64,000 nucleotides of DNA from Streptomyces avidinii (GTDB taxonomy: Bacteria > Actinomycetota > Actinomycetes > Streptomycetales > Streptomycetaceae). The notes below the pieces were generated by a model. That model was not told the DNA's origin and did no database searches. It worked only from the letters and a program-made list of their open reading frames with translations. Below are positions 1-7,457 of the stretch, piece by piece. The DNA lies in contig NZ_BMVL01000009.1 of NCBI RefSeq assembly GCF_014650695.1, positions 1 through 64,000 on the forward strand. The letters are read 5' to 3'. Made by a program: the position numbers and the translations under genes. How positions within the stretch are numbered: the stretch's first letter is position 1; each line of letters starts with the position of its first letter.

Positions 1-111
1 TTCTTCACCGCGGCCGCGATGAACTTCGCCCGCCTGGACGCCTGGCTCACCAACACCCCGTTCGCCCCGACCCGCACCTCACCCTTCGCAGCACTCCGCC
101 CCGCCGGATAG
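1..111 (+). CDS. Transposase C-terminal fragment (IS1182-like), cut by the window edge
   Basis: The first 36 codons read as the end of a protein and stop at a TAG at 109-111. The residues AAAMNFARLDAWL followed by a proline-rich tail resemble the extreme C-terminus of IS1182/DDE transposases, where an alanine-rich helix precedes 'N..RL..W'. The rest lies outside the window, so I cannot say whether the element is intact. The assignment rests on pattern recognition of a short tail. It would mark the left edge as a mobile-element boundary, which fits the strain-specific small genes that follow. Confidence 0.5.
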   Translation, partial: FFTAAAMNFARLDAWLTNTPFAPTRTSPFAALRPAG

Positions 112-190
112 CTCCAGCGGGGCGGATTTACCAACAGGGTCCGGATTCCGGCGCGGGGCACTCTCCTGTGGTGCGCGGCAGGCGGCCGGT

Positions 191-370
191 CTAGCGGCGG
201 GACGGGGCCGGGGTGGGGGCGGGGGAGGCGACCCCGGGGCCCTTGTCGTCCGCGAGGACCTGGTAGCCGGCGGGCTGACCGGCGTCGGCCGGGCTGCTGA
301 CCGTCACACCGACTCCGAACGCCAGAGCCGCCGCGATGATCCCGATCAGTCCAGCCAGCTTGCTGCGCAT
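191..370 (-). CDS. Small exported peptide, 59 aa, unknown function
   Basis: I start this at the ATG at 370 because an AGGGGG ribosome site lies just upstream; a longer reading back to 595 would overlap the next gene. The peptide begins MRSKLAG, has a hydrophobic stretch over about residues 5-24 and a likely signal peptidase site after 'SSPADA'. The mature part is only about 30 residues, with DDKGPG and a Pro/Ala/Ser-rich end. It lies 85 bp downstream of, and on the same strand as, the ATP-grasp gene, so the two may be co-transcribed. It could be a secreted peptide of unknown role or a modified-peptide precursor. I see no cysteines and no recognisable RiPP core. Confidence 0.6.
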   Translation of the reverse strand: MRSKLAGLIGIIAAALAFGVGVTVSSPADAGQPAGYQVLADDKGPGVASPAPTPAPSRR

Positions 371-455
371 GTGTGGAACCCCCTGGTGTGTACCCGGTGC
401 GGCTCCCGTGTGGTGCGGTGGCCGCTCTCGACATGACAAAGAGTGGCCGAGTCCC

Positions 456-1361
456 TTACCGGTCCGTTCCCCTCTCGATACCGGTCGTCGCCGCAGTGCG
501 GGAGCGGCCGTTACCGGCCTGTTCCCGGTCCGGCTCCGTGGCCGCCGCGATACGCGATCCCCGGGCGCCGACCAGCACGTCCGTCCGCGTGGCACCCGAT
601 TCGTACCCGGCCAGATCCAGCAGGGCCCGTACCGTCGAGCGGATGCCGGCCTGCTCCGCGTCGTGCAGCGGCGCCGCCGTTCCCTGGGGTGCGATGTCGG
701 CCACCAGGTGCATACCGTCGACCGTCAGGGTCTCCACGCGGAACTTGGCGCCCGTCAGGAGCTCTTCGACGAGATAGGGCGCCGAGTGCCGGGCGGTGAC
801 GGCCTGTTCGGCCCACCGGGCGAGTTCGGGACGGTCGCGCACCGGAACGGTCCACCAACACCCGCTCCTGTCGGTCGATTTGATGACCACGGGAAGGGGG
901 AAATCCTCCGCCAGCGAGCACGCCTCGCTGACCGTCTGCGCCTCCTCGGCGCGCACGGCCGAGGTCCGGCTCTGGTTGAGGATGCGCCGGATCGCCACCG
1001 CGTCCGGCAGCCGGCCCGCCGGCTTCCCGCGGCTTCCGGAGAGTTCCCGCACCACCTCCTCGGCGGCGGCCGCGGACCCACTGCCGAGACCTCTTTCGAG
1101 ATCGCTCGCGAGGTAGAGGATCTGCCCGATCCCGTGGGTGAGGACCGTGTCCGTCAGCAGGGTGCGCAGCGCGGTCGTGTCATCGAAGTCCACCCGCAGG
1201 AGGCGCTGCGGGGGCAGCTCCGGAGGCATCCGCGCCTGTCCCGGCCGGGGTCCGGGGTCCGACACCACCCAGACCTCCAGGCCTGCCACGATTGCGGCGC
1301 TCACGAGCCCGGGTCCGGGCCTGACCAGCACTACCCGCTCCGCGGCCTGTCTGATGATCAC
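456..1361 (-). CDS. Short ATP-grasp-like protein, probably degenerate or truncated
   Basis: The best start is GTG 1361: GGAGG precedes it by 8 nt, and that site lies inside the longer reading that begins at ATG 1376. The 301-aa product looks like an ATP-grasp carboxylate-amine ligase of the amino acid ligase type. It has an N-terminal Rossmann-like part (AIVAGLEVWVVSDPG), a central DAVAIRRILNQS helix, the ATP-binding strand LPVVIKSTDRSG and then PYLVEELLTGAKFRVETL. Where full enzymes have the metal-binding 'RIVEiNpR' segment, this one reads RIAAATEPDR and ends about 24 residues later. The acidic/Asn ligands are therefore missing and the usual C-terminal subdomain is absent. It may be an inactive remnant or a divergent peptide-modifying enzyme paired with the downstream small peptide gene. 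Confidence 0.6.
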   Translation of the reverse strand: MIIRQAAERVVLVRPGPGLVSAAIVAGLEVWVVSDPGPRPGQARMPPELPPQRLLRVDFDDTTALRTLLTDTVLTHGIGQILYLASDLERGLGSGSAAAAEEVVRELSGSRGKPAGRLPDAVAIRRILNQSRTSAVRAEEAQTVSEACSLAEDFPLPVVIKSTDRSGCWWTVPVRDRPELARWAEQAVTARHSAPYLVEELLTGAKFRVETLTVDGMHLVADIAPQGTAAPLHDAEQAGIRSTVRALLDLAGYESGATRTDVLVGARGSRIAAATEPDREQAGNGRSRTAATTGIERGTDR

Positions 1362-1521
1362 AGAAATCTCCTCCATCGTGTCTCACGAGGGTGGTGCCGA
1401 ACCTTCCCGGTCCGTTCCCGCCGCGTTCCCGGCCCGGTGGCGACGTGTGATCCGGGCCGGGCGTCCCCCGGACAGCCCCGTCGCAGGGCCGTGCGGCGCC
1501 CGGTGCAGGACAGTGGAGAGA

Positions 1522-1533
1522 GGTATCGATACC
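1522..1533. promoter_or_regulatory. 12-bp perfect palindrome GGTATCGATACC upstream of the LysM gene
   Basis: GGTATCGATACC is its own reverse complement and lies 33 bp before the LysM gene start, in the 204-bp space between that gene and the divergent ATP-grasp gene. Its position suits an operator, but no regulator is adjacent and the palindrome is short. It could be chance. Confidence 0.25.
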
Positions 1534-1565
1534 AGGGGGCACCCTCACGCCGGAGGCGTACGGAC

Positions 1566-2117
1566 ATGGGACTCTTCGACTTCCTGAAATACGAAAAGAA
1601 GAAGGCGCACCGCGCCGCCGAGAAGGAGCAGGTGCAGCAGCAGGCCGGGGAGGCGGGGAGGCCTCCCGCGGGTTCGGCGGCCGACGCAGCCTCGGCCACC
1701 CGGGCCGCCGCCGAGCGCATGGCGGCCGCTGCACCGCCGCGGCGGGCCCCGGCCACCCCGGCCCCCGCGACCCCGACCCCGGGATCCGCCGCGCACAAGG
1801 CCGTGCCCGCCCCTCCCCGGCCCGCCGCGATGCCGAAGCCCGAGGCCTCCTCCGCCGCCGCGCCGGGTGCCATGCACACGCCCACACCTCACTCGGCCGC
1901 GCACAAGGCGGTACCGGCGGCCCCGGTGGCGAAGCCCGTGCCCTCCGCCAAGAAGCGCACGTACACGGTCAAGGCCGGCGACTCGCTCCCCACGATCGCC
2001 CGGAGCGAGCTGGGCAACGAGGCCCGCTGGCGTGAGCTCTACGCCATGAACCGGGGGGTCGTCGGCGACACCCCCGACCTCGTCCGCCCCGGCATGGTGC
2101 TCACCCTCCCCGGCTGA
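1566..2117 (+). CDS. LysM-domain protein
   Basis: 183 aa. The ATG at 1566 is preceded by GGAGG. The N-terminus (MGLFDFLKYEKKKAHRAAEK) is charged, with no signal peptide. It is followed by about 100 residues rich in Ala and Pro that contain two 'AAHKAVPA' repeats. A single LysM domain occupies about residues 135-182 (TYTVKAGDSLPTIARSELGN ... RPGMVLTLP) and includes the typical 'YTVKAGDSL' start and 'LVRPGMVL' end. LysM domains bind N-acetylglucosamine polymers such as peptidoglycan. Similar short LysM proteins without a signal are common in Streptomyces and many are poorly characterised. The gene ends at a strong terminator. Confidence 0.85.
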   Translation: MGLFDFLKYEKKKAHRAAEKEQVQQQAGEAGRPPAGSAADAASATRAAAERMAAAAPPRRAPATPAPATPTPGSAAHKAVPAPPRPAAMPKPEASSAAAPGAMHTPTPHSAAHKAVPAAPVAKPVPSAKKRTYTVKAGDSLPTIARSELGNEARWRELYAMNRGVVGDTPDLVRPGMVLTLPG

Positions 2118-2156
2118 CCGGCGCGCGGCCGGCGGCCGCGCGCCAACCGTGACCAC

Positions 2157-2204
2157 GTGAAAAGGGCCCGGATCCTGATGGAACAGGATCCGGGCCCCTT
2201 TCAC
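2157..2204. terminator. Bidirectional terminator hairpin between convergent genes
   Basis: A 21-bp stem (2157-2177 with 2184-2204, one mismatch) with a 6-nt loop lies between the convergent LysM gene and the DUF5324 gene. The arms contain GGGCCCGGATCCTG and its complement. The position 40 bp after one stop and 8 bp before the other suits a shared terminator. Confidence 0.85.
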
Positions 2205-2211
2205 GCACCGT

Positions 2212-2892
2212 TCAGAGCTGCTTGTCCTCCGGGCCGGTCTCGGCCTCGCGCTCCTTCTCCGCCAGTTCGTCGTCGAAGCTCGCCGGCGCCGCGTCGCGCG
2301 CCGACAGCTCGGTGGCCGCCGGCGGTTCGACGAGCCAGTCCGGATTCGACTGCTGGTCCCACCACCTCCACGCCGCGTAGGCGGCACACGCCAGTACGCC
2401 GACCAGTGCGGCCCCGCGCAGGATCTTGCCGTTGCGCTCGCGCCGTCGGTGACGCCGCACCAGCTTCTGCACCTCCTTGGCCGTCACCTGACCGCGGAGC
2501 GCAGCGAGGGCGGCCGTCGAACGTGACGCAGCCTCCTCCGCCATCGGGGTGGCGGCCGCGATGGCGCTCTCGATCTTCGGCTGCGTGTAGTCGGCGGCCT
2601 GCCGCGCCGCCCGGCGCGCCTGCGTCGCAGCGCGGTCGACGGGGGGCGGGACGTGGGCCCGCGCCGCCTTGAGCCGGGGGTGCAGGTGGCAGTCGTAGGT
2701 CGAACGGGCGTGCTGGGCGGCGCTGCTCGCCGCGTACGACACCTTGGGTGCCAGCCGCTCGTTCGCTTCCTGGGCGTAGTGCACCGCGGCGTCCTTGGCG
2801 GATTCCGCGTACGGTGCCACCACTTCCGTCGCGTGACGCACACTCTCCCTGGCACTCTCGGCTGCCAGCCGCATGCTCTCCTTGCCGGTCAC
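2212..2892 (-). CDS. DUF5324 family protein (single membrane anchor)
   Basis: I start at GTG 2892 because GGAGGAGGATCCC precedes it directly and homologous proteins begin at this 'MTxKxS' position; an upstream ATG gives only nine more residues. The 226-aa protein has an amphipathic, alanine-rich helical N-terminal half with repeated 'A..A...A' spacing. It then has a basic patch (VRRHRRRERNGK), one hydrophobic helix (ILRGAALVGVLACAAYAAWRWW, about residues 157-178) and an acidic tail. This matches the Streptomyces family called DUF5324, whose function is unknown. It faces the cyclophilin gene divergently across 174 bp. Confidence 0.8.
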   Translation of the reverse strand: MTGKESMRLAAESARESVRHATEVVAPYAESAKDAAVHYAQEANERLAPKVSYAASSAAQHARSTYDCHLHPRLKAARAHVPPPVDRAATQARRAARQAADYTQPKIESAIAAATPMAEEAASRSTAALAALRGQVTAKEVQKLVRRHRRRERNGKILRGAALVGVLACAAYAAWRWWDQQSNPDWLVEPPAATELSARDAAPASFDDELAEKEREAETGPEDKQL

Positions 2893-3066
2893 GGGATCCT
2901 CCTCCTCGGTGGCGGACACAGTTCACCTTTCCACCCTTTGACGGATCATGCCTGCCATATCGCTGACAGGCATGCGTGACAGGGCATACGGGTGGACGAT
3001 TTCAGTGCCGCGGAGCTCTCCGTGCGACCATCTGGACCGACAGTGATGACTATGGAAGGCAGATCC

Positions 3067-3594
3067 GTGGCCGAGAAGCTCTACGCCACCCTGAAGACGA
3101 CCCACGGCGACATCGAGGTCGAGCTGCTGGAGAACTTCGCTCCGAAGACCGTCCGGAACTTCGTCGAGCTCGCCACGGGCGCCCGCGAGTGGACCCGGCC
3201 CACCGACGGTCAGAAGACCACGGACCCGCTGTACGACGGCACCGTCTTCCACCGCGTCATCAGCGGCTTCATGATCCAGGGCGGCGACCCGCTGGGCAAC
3301 GGCACCGGCGGTCCGGGCTACCGGTTCGCGGACGAGTTCCACCCCGATCTGGCCTTCACCAAGCCGTACCTGCTCGCCATGGCCAACGCGGGCCCGGGCA
3401 CCAACGGCTCGCAGTTCTTCATCACGGTCGCGCCCACCGCCTGGCTGACGCGCAAGCACACCATCTTCGGCGAGGTCGCCGATGCGGCCAGCCGGAAGGT
3501 CGTGGACGCCATCGCCGGCAGCGCCACCAACCCGCGCACCGAGCGCCCGCTGGACGACGTGATCATCCAGTCCGTGGTCGTCGAGCGGCGCTGA
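3067..3594 (+). CDS. Cyclophilin-type peptidyl-prolyl cis-trans isomerase
   Basis: 175 aa from GTG 3067 (AAGGCAG upstream); two in-frame ATGs at 3047 and 3053 are alternatives but homologues start 'MAEKLYATL'. The protein is a stand-alone cytosolic cyclophilin domain. It has TTHGDIEVEL, FHRVISGFMIQGGDP (with the catalytic Arg) and NAGPGTNGSQFFIT, the substrate-binding segment. It catalyses proline isomerisation during protein folding. It sits immediately before the rhomboid gene, the conserved order in Streptomyces near the crgA region. Confidence 0.93.
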   Translation: MAEKLYATLKTTHGDIEVELLENFAPKTVRNFVELATGAREWTRPTDGQKTTDPLYDGTVFHRVISGFMIQGGDPLGNGTGGPGYRFADEFHPDLAFTKPYLLAMANAGPGTNGSQFFITVAPTAWLTRKHTIFGEVADAASRKVVDAIAGSATNPRTERPLDDVIIQSVVVERR

Positions 3595-3718
3595 GCGACC
3601 CCGTCGGGCCCATGGCCCCGGCCCCCTTCCGGGAACCTTTCCGCCCCGCCCGTCCGTAGTGGATACGTACGGGACCGGCGGGGCGCACCCCCTGCCTCGC
3701 CGCTGATCGAGGGAACCG

Positions 3719-4597
3719 ATGGACACCGACCGTCTGCCGGGCTGCTACCGCCACCCGGACCGCGACACGGGGATCAGCTGCACCCGCTGCGAGCGCCCCA
3801 TCTGTCCCGAGTGCATGATCAGCGCCTCGGTCGGCTTCCAGTGCCCCGAATGCGTCCGCGAGGGATCCGGCACCGGGCACCGGCCGATCGCCAACGCGCC
3901 GCGCACCGTCGCGGGCGGGGTGGTCGCCTCCGACCCCCACCTGGTGACCAAGATCCTCATCGGGATCAATGTGCTGCTGTTCCTCGTGGTGCTCGCCGAT
4001 CCGGTGCTCGCGGTCCAGCTGGAGCTGATCGGCGGCCAGTACCGGGAGTACCCCGGCGGCCCGGTCCACGGGGTTGCCGCAGGCGAGTACCACCGGCTGC
4101 TGACCTCGGTGTTCCTGCACGTCCAGTGGTGGCACATCATCGGCAACATGATCGCCCTGTGGGTGATCGGAGGCCCGCTGGAGGCGGCGCTGGGCCGGGT
4201 CCGCTATCTGGCGGTCTTCCTGCTCTCCGGCCTGGGCGGCAGCGCGCTCGTCTATCTGCTGAGCGAGCCGTACGTCCCGACCCTCGGCGCCTCGGGCGCC
4301 GTCTTCGGCCTGCTCGGCGCCACCGTGGTGCTGGCCAAGCGGCTGCGGTACGAGATGCGGCCGGTGATCGTCATGGTCGTACTGATGCTGGTGCTGACCT
4401 TCGTACCGCTCGGCAGTGCGCTCACCGTGTCCTGGCAGGCCCATGTGGGCGGCCTGATCACCGGTGCGCTGGTGGGCCTGGGCATGCTCATGCCCACCAG
4501 CGGCAGGAAACGCGCACTCGTCCAGTGGGGCACCTGCGCGGTGACGTTCCTGCTGGTCGCGGCAGTGATCCTGGCCCGCACCGCGGAACTCACCTGA
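3719..4597 (+). CDS. Rhomboid-family intramembrane serine protease with N-terminal zinc finger
   Basis: 292 aa. Residues 9-45 hold a B-box-like zinc finger (C9, H12, C21, C24, C29, C32, C42, C45). About six hydrophobic segments follow. The catalytic dyad is visible as S192 in GASGAVFG and H242 in AHVGGLITG; HIIGNM in the second membrane segment supplies the oxyanion residues. Rhomboids cut other membrane proteins within the bilayer; the substrate is not deducible. The start is supported by GAGGGA upstream. It is followed by the DnaA-box cluster. Confidence 0.92.
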   Translation: MDTDRLPGCYRHPDRDTGISCTRCERPICPECMISASVGFQCPECVREGSGTGHRPIANAPRTVAGGVVASDPHLVTKILIGINVLLFLVVLADPVLAVQLELIGGQYREYPGGPVHGVAAGEYHRLLTSVFLHVQWWHIIGNMIALWVIGGPLEAALGRVRYLAVFLLSGLGGSALVYLLSEPYVPTLGASGAVFGLLGATVVLAKRLRYEMRPVIVMVVLMLVLTFVPLGSALTVSWQAHVGGLITGALVGLGMLMPTSGRKRALVQWGTCAVTFLLVAAVILARTAELT

Positions 4598-4612
4598 TCA
4601 CACCGGCGTCAA

Positions 4613-4676
4613 CTCTCCACAGAGTTATCCACAGATCTTCTGTCTTTTCCTCAGGTGTGGATGACGCTGTGGATAA
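4613..4676. promoter_or_regulatory. Symmetric cluster of four DnaA boxes
   Basis: Four 9-mers fit the Streptomyces DnaA-box consensus (T/C)(T/C)(A/G/C)TCCACA. Two are forward: CTCTCCACA at 4613-4621 and TTATCCACA at 4625-4633. Two are reverse: TCATCCACA read from 4664 to 4656, and TTATCCACA read from 4676 to 4668. Both pairs have 12-bp spacing and the whole array is symmetric about 4644.5. It fills the space between the convergent rhomboid and crgA genes, so it is not obviously a promoter. It may titrate DnaA near the origin, like the clusters described for S. coelicolor. Confidence 0.8.
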
Positions 4677-4712
4677 CTCATGGGGAGAGCTTCCGTCAGG
4701 GACTGTGAGGTG

Positions 4713-4967
4713 CTACTTCCACTGAGTGGAAACGCCGAATCCCGCGGCGATAAAGCCGAAACCGACTACAATGTTCCAATTGCCCAGAGCCTCGATCGGC
4801 AGCTGGGTCTCGGTCACGTAGAAAACGACGATCCACGCGAGTCCGATCAGGAAGAACGCCAGCATGACCGGAGCGACCCAGCTGCGGTTCGTGAGCCGGA
4901 TGCTCTGCGGCTGCCGCGTGGGCGGCGGCGTGTAGTCGTCCTTCTTGCGGATACGTGACTTCGGCAC
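4713..4967 (-). CDS. crgA: CrgA, septation inhibitor / divisome membrane protein
   Basis: 84 aa. It has a basic cytoplasmic N-terminus (MPKSRIRKKDDYTPPP), two membrane helices (about residues 30-50 and 60-79) and the conserved 'NWNIVVGFGFIAAGFGVSTQWK' end region. This is the full length of the family. CrgA localises to division sites, interacts with FtsZ/FtsI-type proteins and in Streptomyces restrains septation in aerial hyphae. It is divergent from the DUF881 gene, as in other actinomycetes. Confidence 0.96.
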   Translation of the reverse strand: MPKSRIRKKDDYTPPPTRQPQSIRLTNRSWVAPVMLAFFLIGLAWIVVFYVTETQLPIEALGNWNIVVGFGFIAAGFGVSTQWK

Positions 4968-5058
4968 GAGGGGCTCTCCTGTCGATGCGCTGGGGACCTT
5001 GCCTGCCCCGGGCGTCCGTTAGCGTAGTGGACCTGTGGCGTTGAAGGAGAAGGGTACG

Positions 5059-5832
5059 TTGAGCAATTCCGACGACTCCTCCGCGGGTCCCCGTCGCCGG
5101 GCCAGGCCGGTCCGGCTGCTGGCTGCCGCCGTCTTCGCCCTGGCCGGGCTGCTCTTCGTCACCAGTTTCAACACCTCCAAGGGTACGAACATCCGGACGG
5201 ACGCATCGCTCCTGAAGCTGTCGGACCTCATCAAGGAGCGCAGCCAGGACAACGCGGCGCTGGAGCAGAGCACCGCGGCCGTACGCGGCCGGGTGGACAC
5301 CCTCGCCGAGCGTGACGACGGCAGCACCAGGGCAGAGGACGCCAAGCTGGCCGCCCTGCGCGCGGCCTCCGGCACCGAGGAGCTGACCGGAAAGGGCCTG
5401 ACGGTCACCCTCAACGACGCCCCGCCGAACGCCACCGCCCGCATCCCCAACGTGCCCGAGCCGCAGCCCAACGACCTGGTGATCCACCAGCAGGACCTGC
5501 AGGCCGTGGTCAACGCCCTCTGGCAGGGCGGCGCCGAGGGCATCCAGGTCATGGACCAGCGGCTGATCTCCACCAGCGCGGTGCGCTGCGTGGGCAACAC
5601 CCTGATCCTTCAGGGCCGGGTCTACTCGCCGCCGTACAAGATCTCGGCCGTCGGGGACCCCGCCGCGATGAAGAAGGCCCTCGCCGCCTCGCCGGCCCTG
5701 CAGAACTACCAGCTGTACGTGAACGCGTACGGGCTCGGCTGGAAAGTGGACGAGCACAAGGCGCTGACACTTCCCGGGTACTCCGGCACAGTGGACCTCC
5801 ACTATGCGAAGCCGGTGGCGCCCACCCCGTGA
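5059..5832 (+). CDS. DUF881 family membrane protein
   Basis: I choose the TTG at 5059 because AAGGAGAAGGG lies 6-8 nt before it; GTG 5035 has no ribosome site. The 257-aa protein has a short basic N-terminus, one membrane helix (about residues 18-38), a coiled region (LSDLIKERSQDNAALEQ) and a C-terminal extracytoplasmic DUF881 domain. That domain holds GKGLTVTLNDAP, DLQAVVNALWQGGAEG and TLILQGRVYSPPY. Its function is unknown. It is always found beside crgA and division or cell-wall genes in actinobacteria, so a role at the cell envelope is likely. Its end overlaps the following sortase reading. Confidence 0.88.
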   Translation: MSNSDDSSAGPRRRARPVRLLAAAVFALAGLLFVTSFNTSKGTNIRTDASLLKLSDLIKERSQDNAALEQSTAAVRGRVDTLAERDDGSTRAEDAKLAALRAASGTEELTGKGLTVTLNDAPPNATARIPNVPEPQPNDLVIHQQDLQAVVNALWQGGAEGIQVMDQRLISTSAVRCVGNTLILQGRVYSPPYKISAVGDPAAMKKALAASPALQNYQLYVNAYGLGWKVDEHKALTLPGYSGTVDLHYAKPVAPTP

Positions 5833-6556
5833 TCGGGTCCGTCCTGACGTCGTACTGCGCCTGGTGGTACGGACGTTCAGCGAGGTGTGCCTGACGGCGG
5901 GCACCCTGATTGTGCTCTTCGTCGCCTACGTCCTGCTGTGGACCGGGGTCAAGGCCGACCGGGCCATGGACGGGGAGATGGACCGGATGCGCGACCGCTG
6001 GGCGGCGGCCCCCGCCCCGGCGCCGCAGGCCTCGGTGTCTCCGGCTCCGTCGCCATCGGTGGCCCCGGCACCGCCCGCGCGCCATCCCGCCGGCCGGGCC
6101 TTCGCCGAGATGTACGTCCCGCGCTTCGGCCGGGACTGGGTCAAGCCGGTCCTGGAGGGCACGGACCCCGAACTGCTGAAGAAGGGCCTGGGCCACTACG
6201 CCGCCACCGCCCGCCTCGGCGCCGTCGGCAACTTCTCCGTGGCCGGACACCGGCGCACCTACGGGGACCCCTTCAAGGACTTCCCGGACCTGCGCCCGGG
6301 CGACGAGGTGATCCTCAAGGACGCGAGCAGCTGGTACACGTACACGGTCCGGGGCGGCCCCCTGCGCACCGTGCCCACCGATGTCGCCGTCGTCGACCCG
6401 GTCCCGGAGAAATCCCCGTTCACGGCGCCCGGCCGCTATCTGACGCTGACCACCTGCGACCCGGAATGGGGACACAGCCACCGGCTGGTCGTCTGGGCGG
6501 AGCTGACCGAAACCCGCAGCGCGGACCGGGGCCGACCGGAGGGTTTGTCCGGGTGA
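5804..6556 (+). CDS. Class E sortase (first of three)
   Basis: Up to 250 aa. The ATG at 5804 overlaps the DUF881 gene by 29 bp and has a weak ribosome site; a GTG at 5864 is the alternative. After one N-terminal membrane helix (VCLTAGTLIVLFVAYVLLW) comes an Ala/Pro linker and the sortase beta-barrel. The catalytic residues are H149 (VAGHR), C218 (TLTTC) and R227 (HSHRLVVW). Class E sortases join secreted proteins with an LAXTG-type signal to peptidoglycan. It is more divergent than the two downstream sortases, lacking their YRMIVWG-type end. Confidence 0.88.
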   Translation: MRSRWRPPRDRVRPDVVLRLVVRTFSEVCLTAGTLIVLFVAYVLLWTGVKADRAMDGEMDRMRDRWAAAPAPAPQASVSPAPSPSVAPAPPARHPAGRAFAEMYVPRFGRDWVKPVLEGTDPELLKKGLGHYAATARLGAVGNFSVAGHRRTYGDPFKDFPDLRPGDEVILKDASSWYTYTVRGGPLRTVPTDVAVVDPVPEKSPFTAPGRYLTLTTCDPEWGHSHRLVVWAELTETRSADRGRPEGLSG

Positions 6557-6645
6557 CCCACCCTTTCGGGCCGCTGCCTTTAGTCTGTTCGCGTACCGCC
6601 CCCGCGGTGCGTTGAACGAACGTGGACGAAAAGGAATCAGGCGGC

Positions 6646-6822
6646 ATGTACGGCTGGATCTGGCGGCACCTGCCGGGAAACGCGTGGGTACGCGCGCTGA
6701 TCTCGCTCGTACTGGTCCTCGCGGTGGTCTTCGTACTGTTCCAGTACGTCTTCCCGTGGGCCGAGCCGCTGCTTCCGTTCAACGATGTGACGGTGGACGA
6801 GGGATCGGGAGCCACTCCGTGA
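6646..6822 (+). CDS. Small single-pass membrane protein, 58 aa
   Basis: The ATG at 6646 follows AAGGAATCAGGCGG; an upstream GTG at 6622 lacks a ribosome site. The product has an aromatic N-terminus (MYGWIWRHLPGN), one membrane helix (ALISLVLVLAVVFVLFQYVF) and a short acidic outside tail. It overlaps pabA by four bases (GTGA). I do not know its function; its conserved place between the sortase and pabA genes is the only clue. Confidence 0.8.
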   Translation: MYGWIWRHLPGNAWVRALISLVLVLAVVFVLFQYVFPWAEPLLPFNDVTVDEGSGATP

Positions 6823-7457
6823 GCGCGCGCATTCTGGTTGTGGACAACTACGACAGCTTTGTCTTCAACCTGGTCCAGTACCTCTACCAGCTCGGCGCCG
6901 AATGCGAGGTGCTGCGCAACGACGAGGTCGGGCTCGCGCACGCGCAGGACGGATTCGACGGCGTGCTGCTGTCCCCCGGGCCCGGAACGCCGGAGGAGGC
7001 GGGCGTCTGCATCGACATGGTCCGCCACTGCGCGCGTACGGCCGTCCCCGTCTTCGGCGTCTGCCTCGGCATGCAGTCCATGGCGGTCGCCTACGGCGGC
7101 GTCGTGGGCCGGGCGCCGGAGCTGCTGCACGGCAAGACCTCGCCCGTGCTGCACGAGGGGCTCGGAGTGTTCGAGGGACTGCCGTCGCCCTTCACCGCCA
7201 CCCGCTACCACTCCCTCGCCGCCGAGCCCGGGACGCTGCCCGACGTGCTGGAGGTCACCGCGCGGACCGAGGACGGGATCATCATGGGCCTGCGCCACCG
7301 GGAGCACGACGTCGAGGGTGTGCAGTTCCACCCCGAGTCGGTGCTGACCGAGTGGGGGCACCGGATGCTCGCCAACTGGCTGGTGCGGTGCGGGGACGCG
7401 GGCGCGGTGGAGCGCTCGGTGGGGCTCGCCCCGGTGGTGGGCAAGGCCGTCGCGTGA
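6819..7457 (+). CDS. pabA: Aminodeoxychorismate/anthranilate synthase glutamine amidotransferase subunit
   Basis: 212 aa from GTG 6819. It is a class I glutamine amidotransferase with the nucleophile C82 (GVCLGMQ) and the H171/E173 pair (QFHPES). The N-terminus ILVVDNYDSFVFNL is typical of PabA/TrpG. It supplies ammonia to chorismate-using partners for folate (and possibly tryptophan) synthesis. It sits among sortase genes with overlapping stops and starts on both sides. The partner PabB/TrpE is not in the window, so the choice between pabA and trpG is not settled by context. Confidence 0.92.
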   Translation: MSARILVVDNYDSFVFNLVQYLYQLGAECEVLRNDEVGLAHAQDGFDGVLLSPGPGTPEEAGVCIDMVRHCARTAVPVFGVCLGMQSMAVAYGGVVGRAPELLHGKTSPVLHEGLGVFEGLPSPFTATRYHSLAAEPGTLPDVLEVTARTEDGIIMGLRHREHDVEGVQFHPESVLTEWGHRMLANWLVRCGDAGAVERSVGLAPVVGKAVA

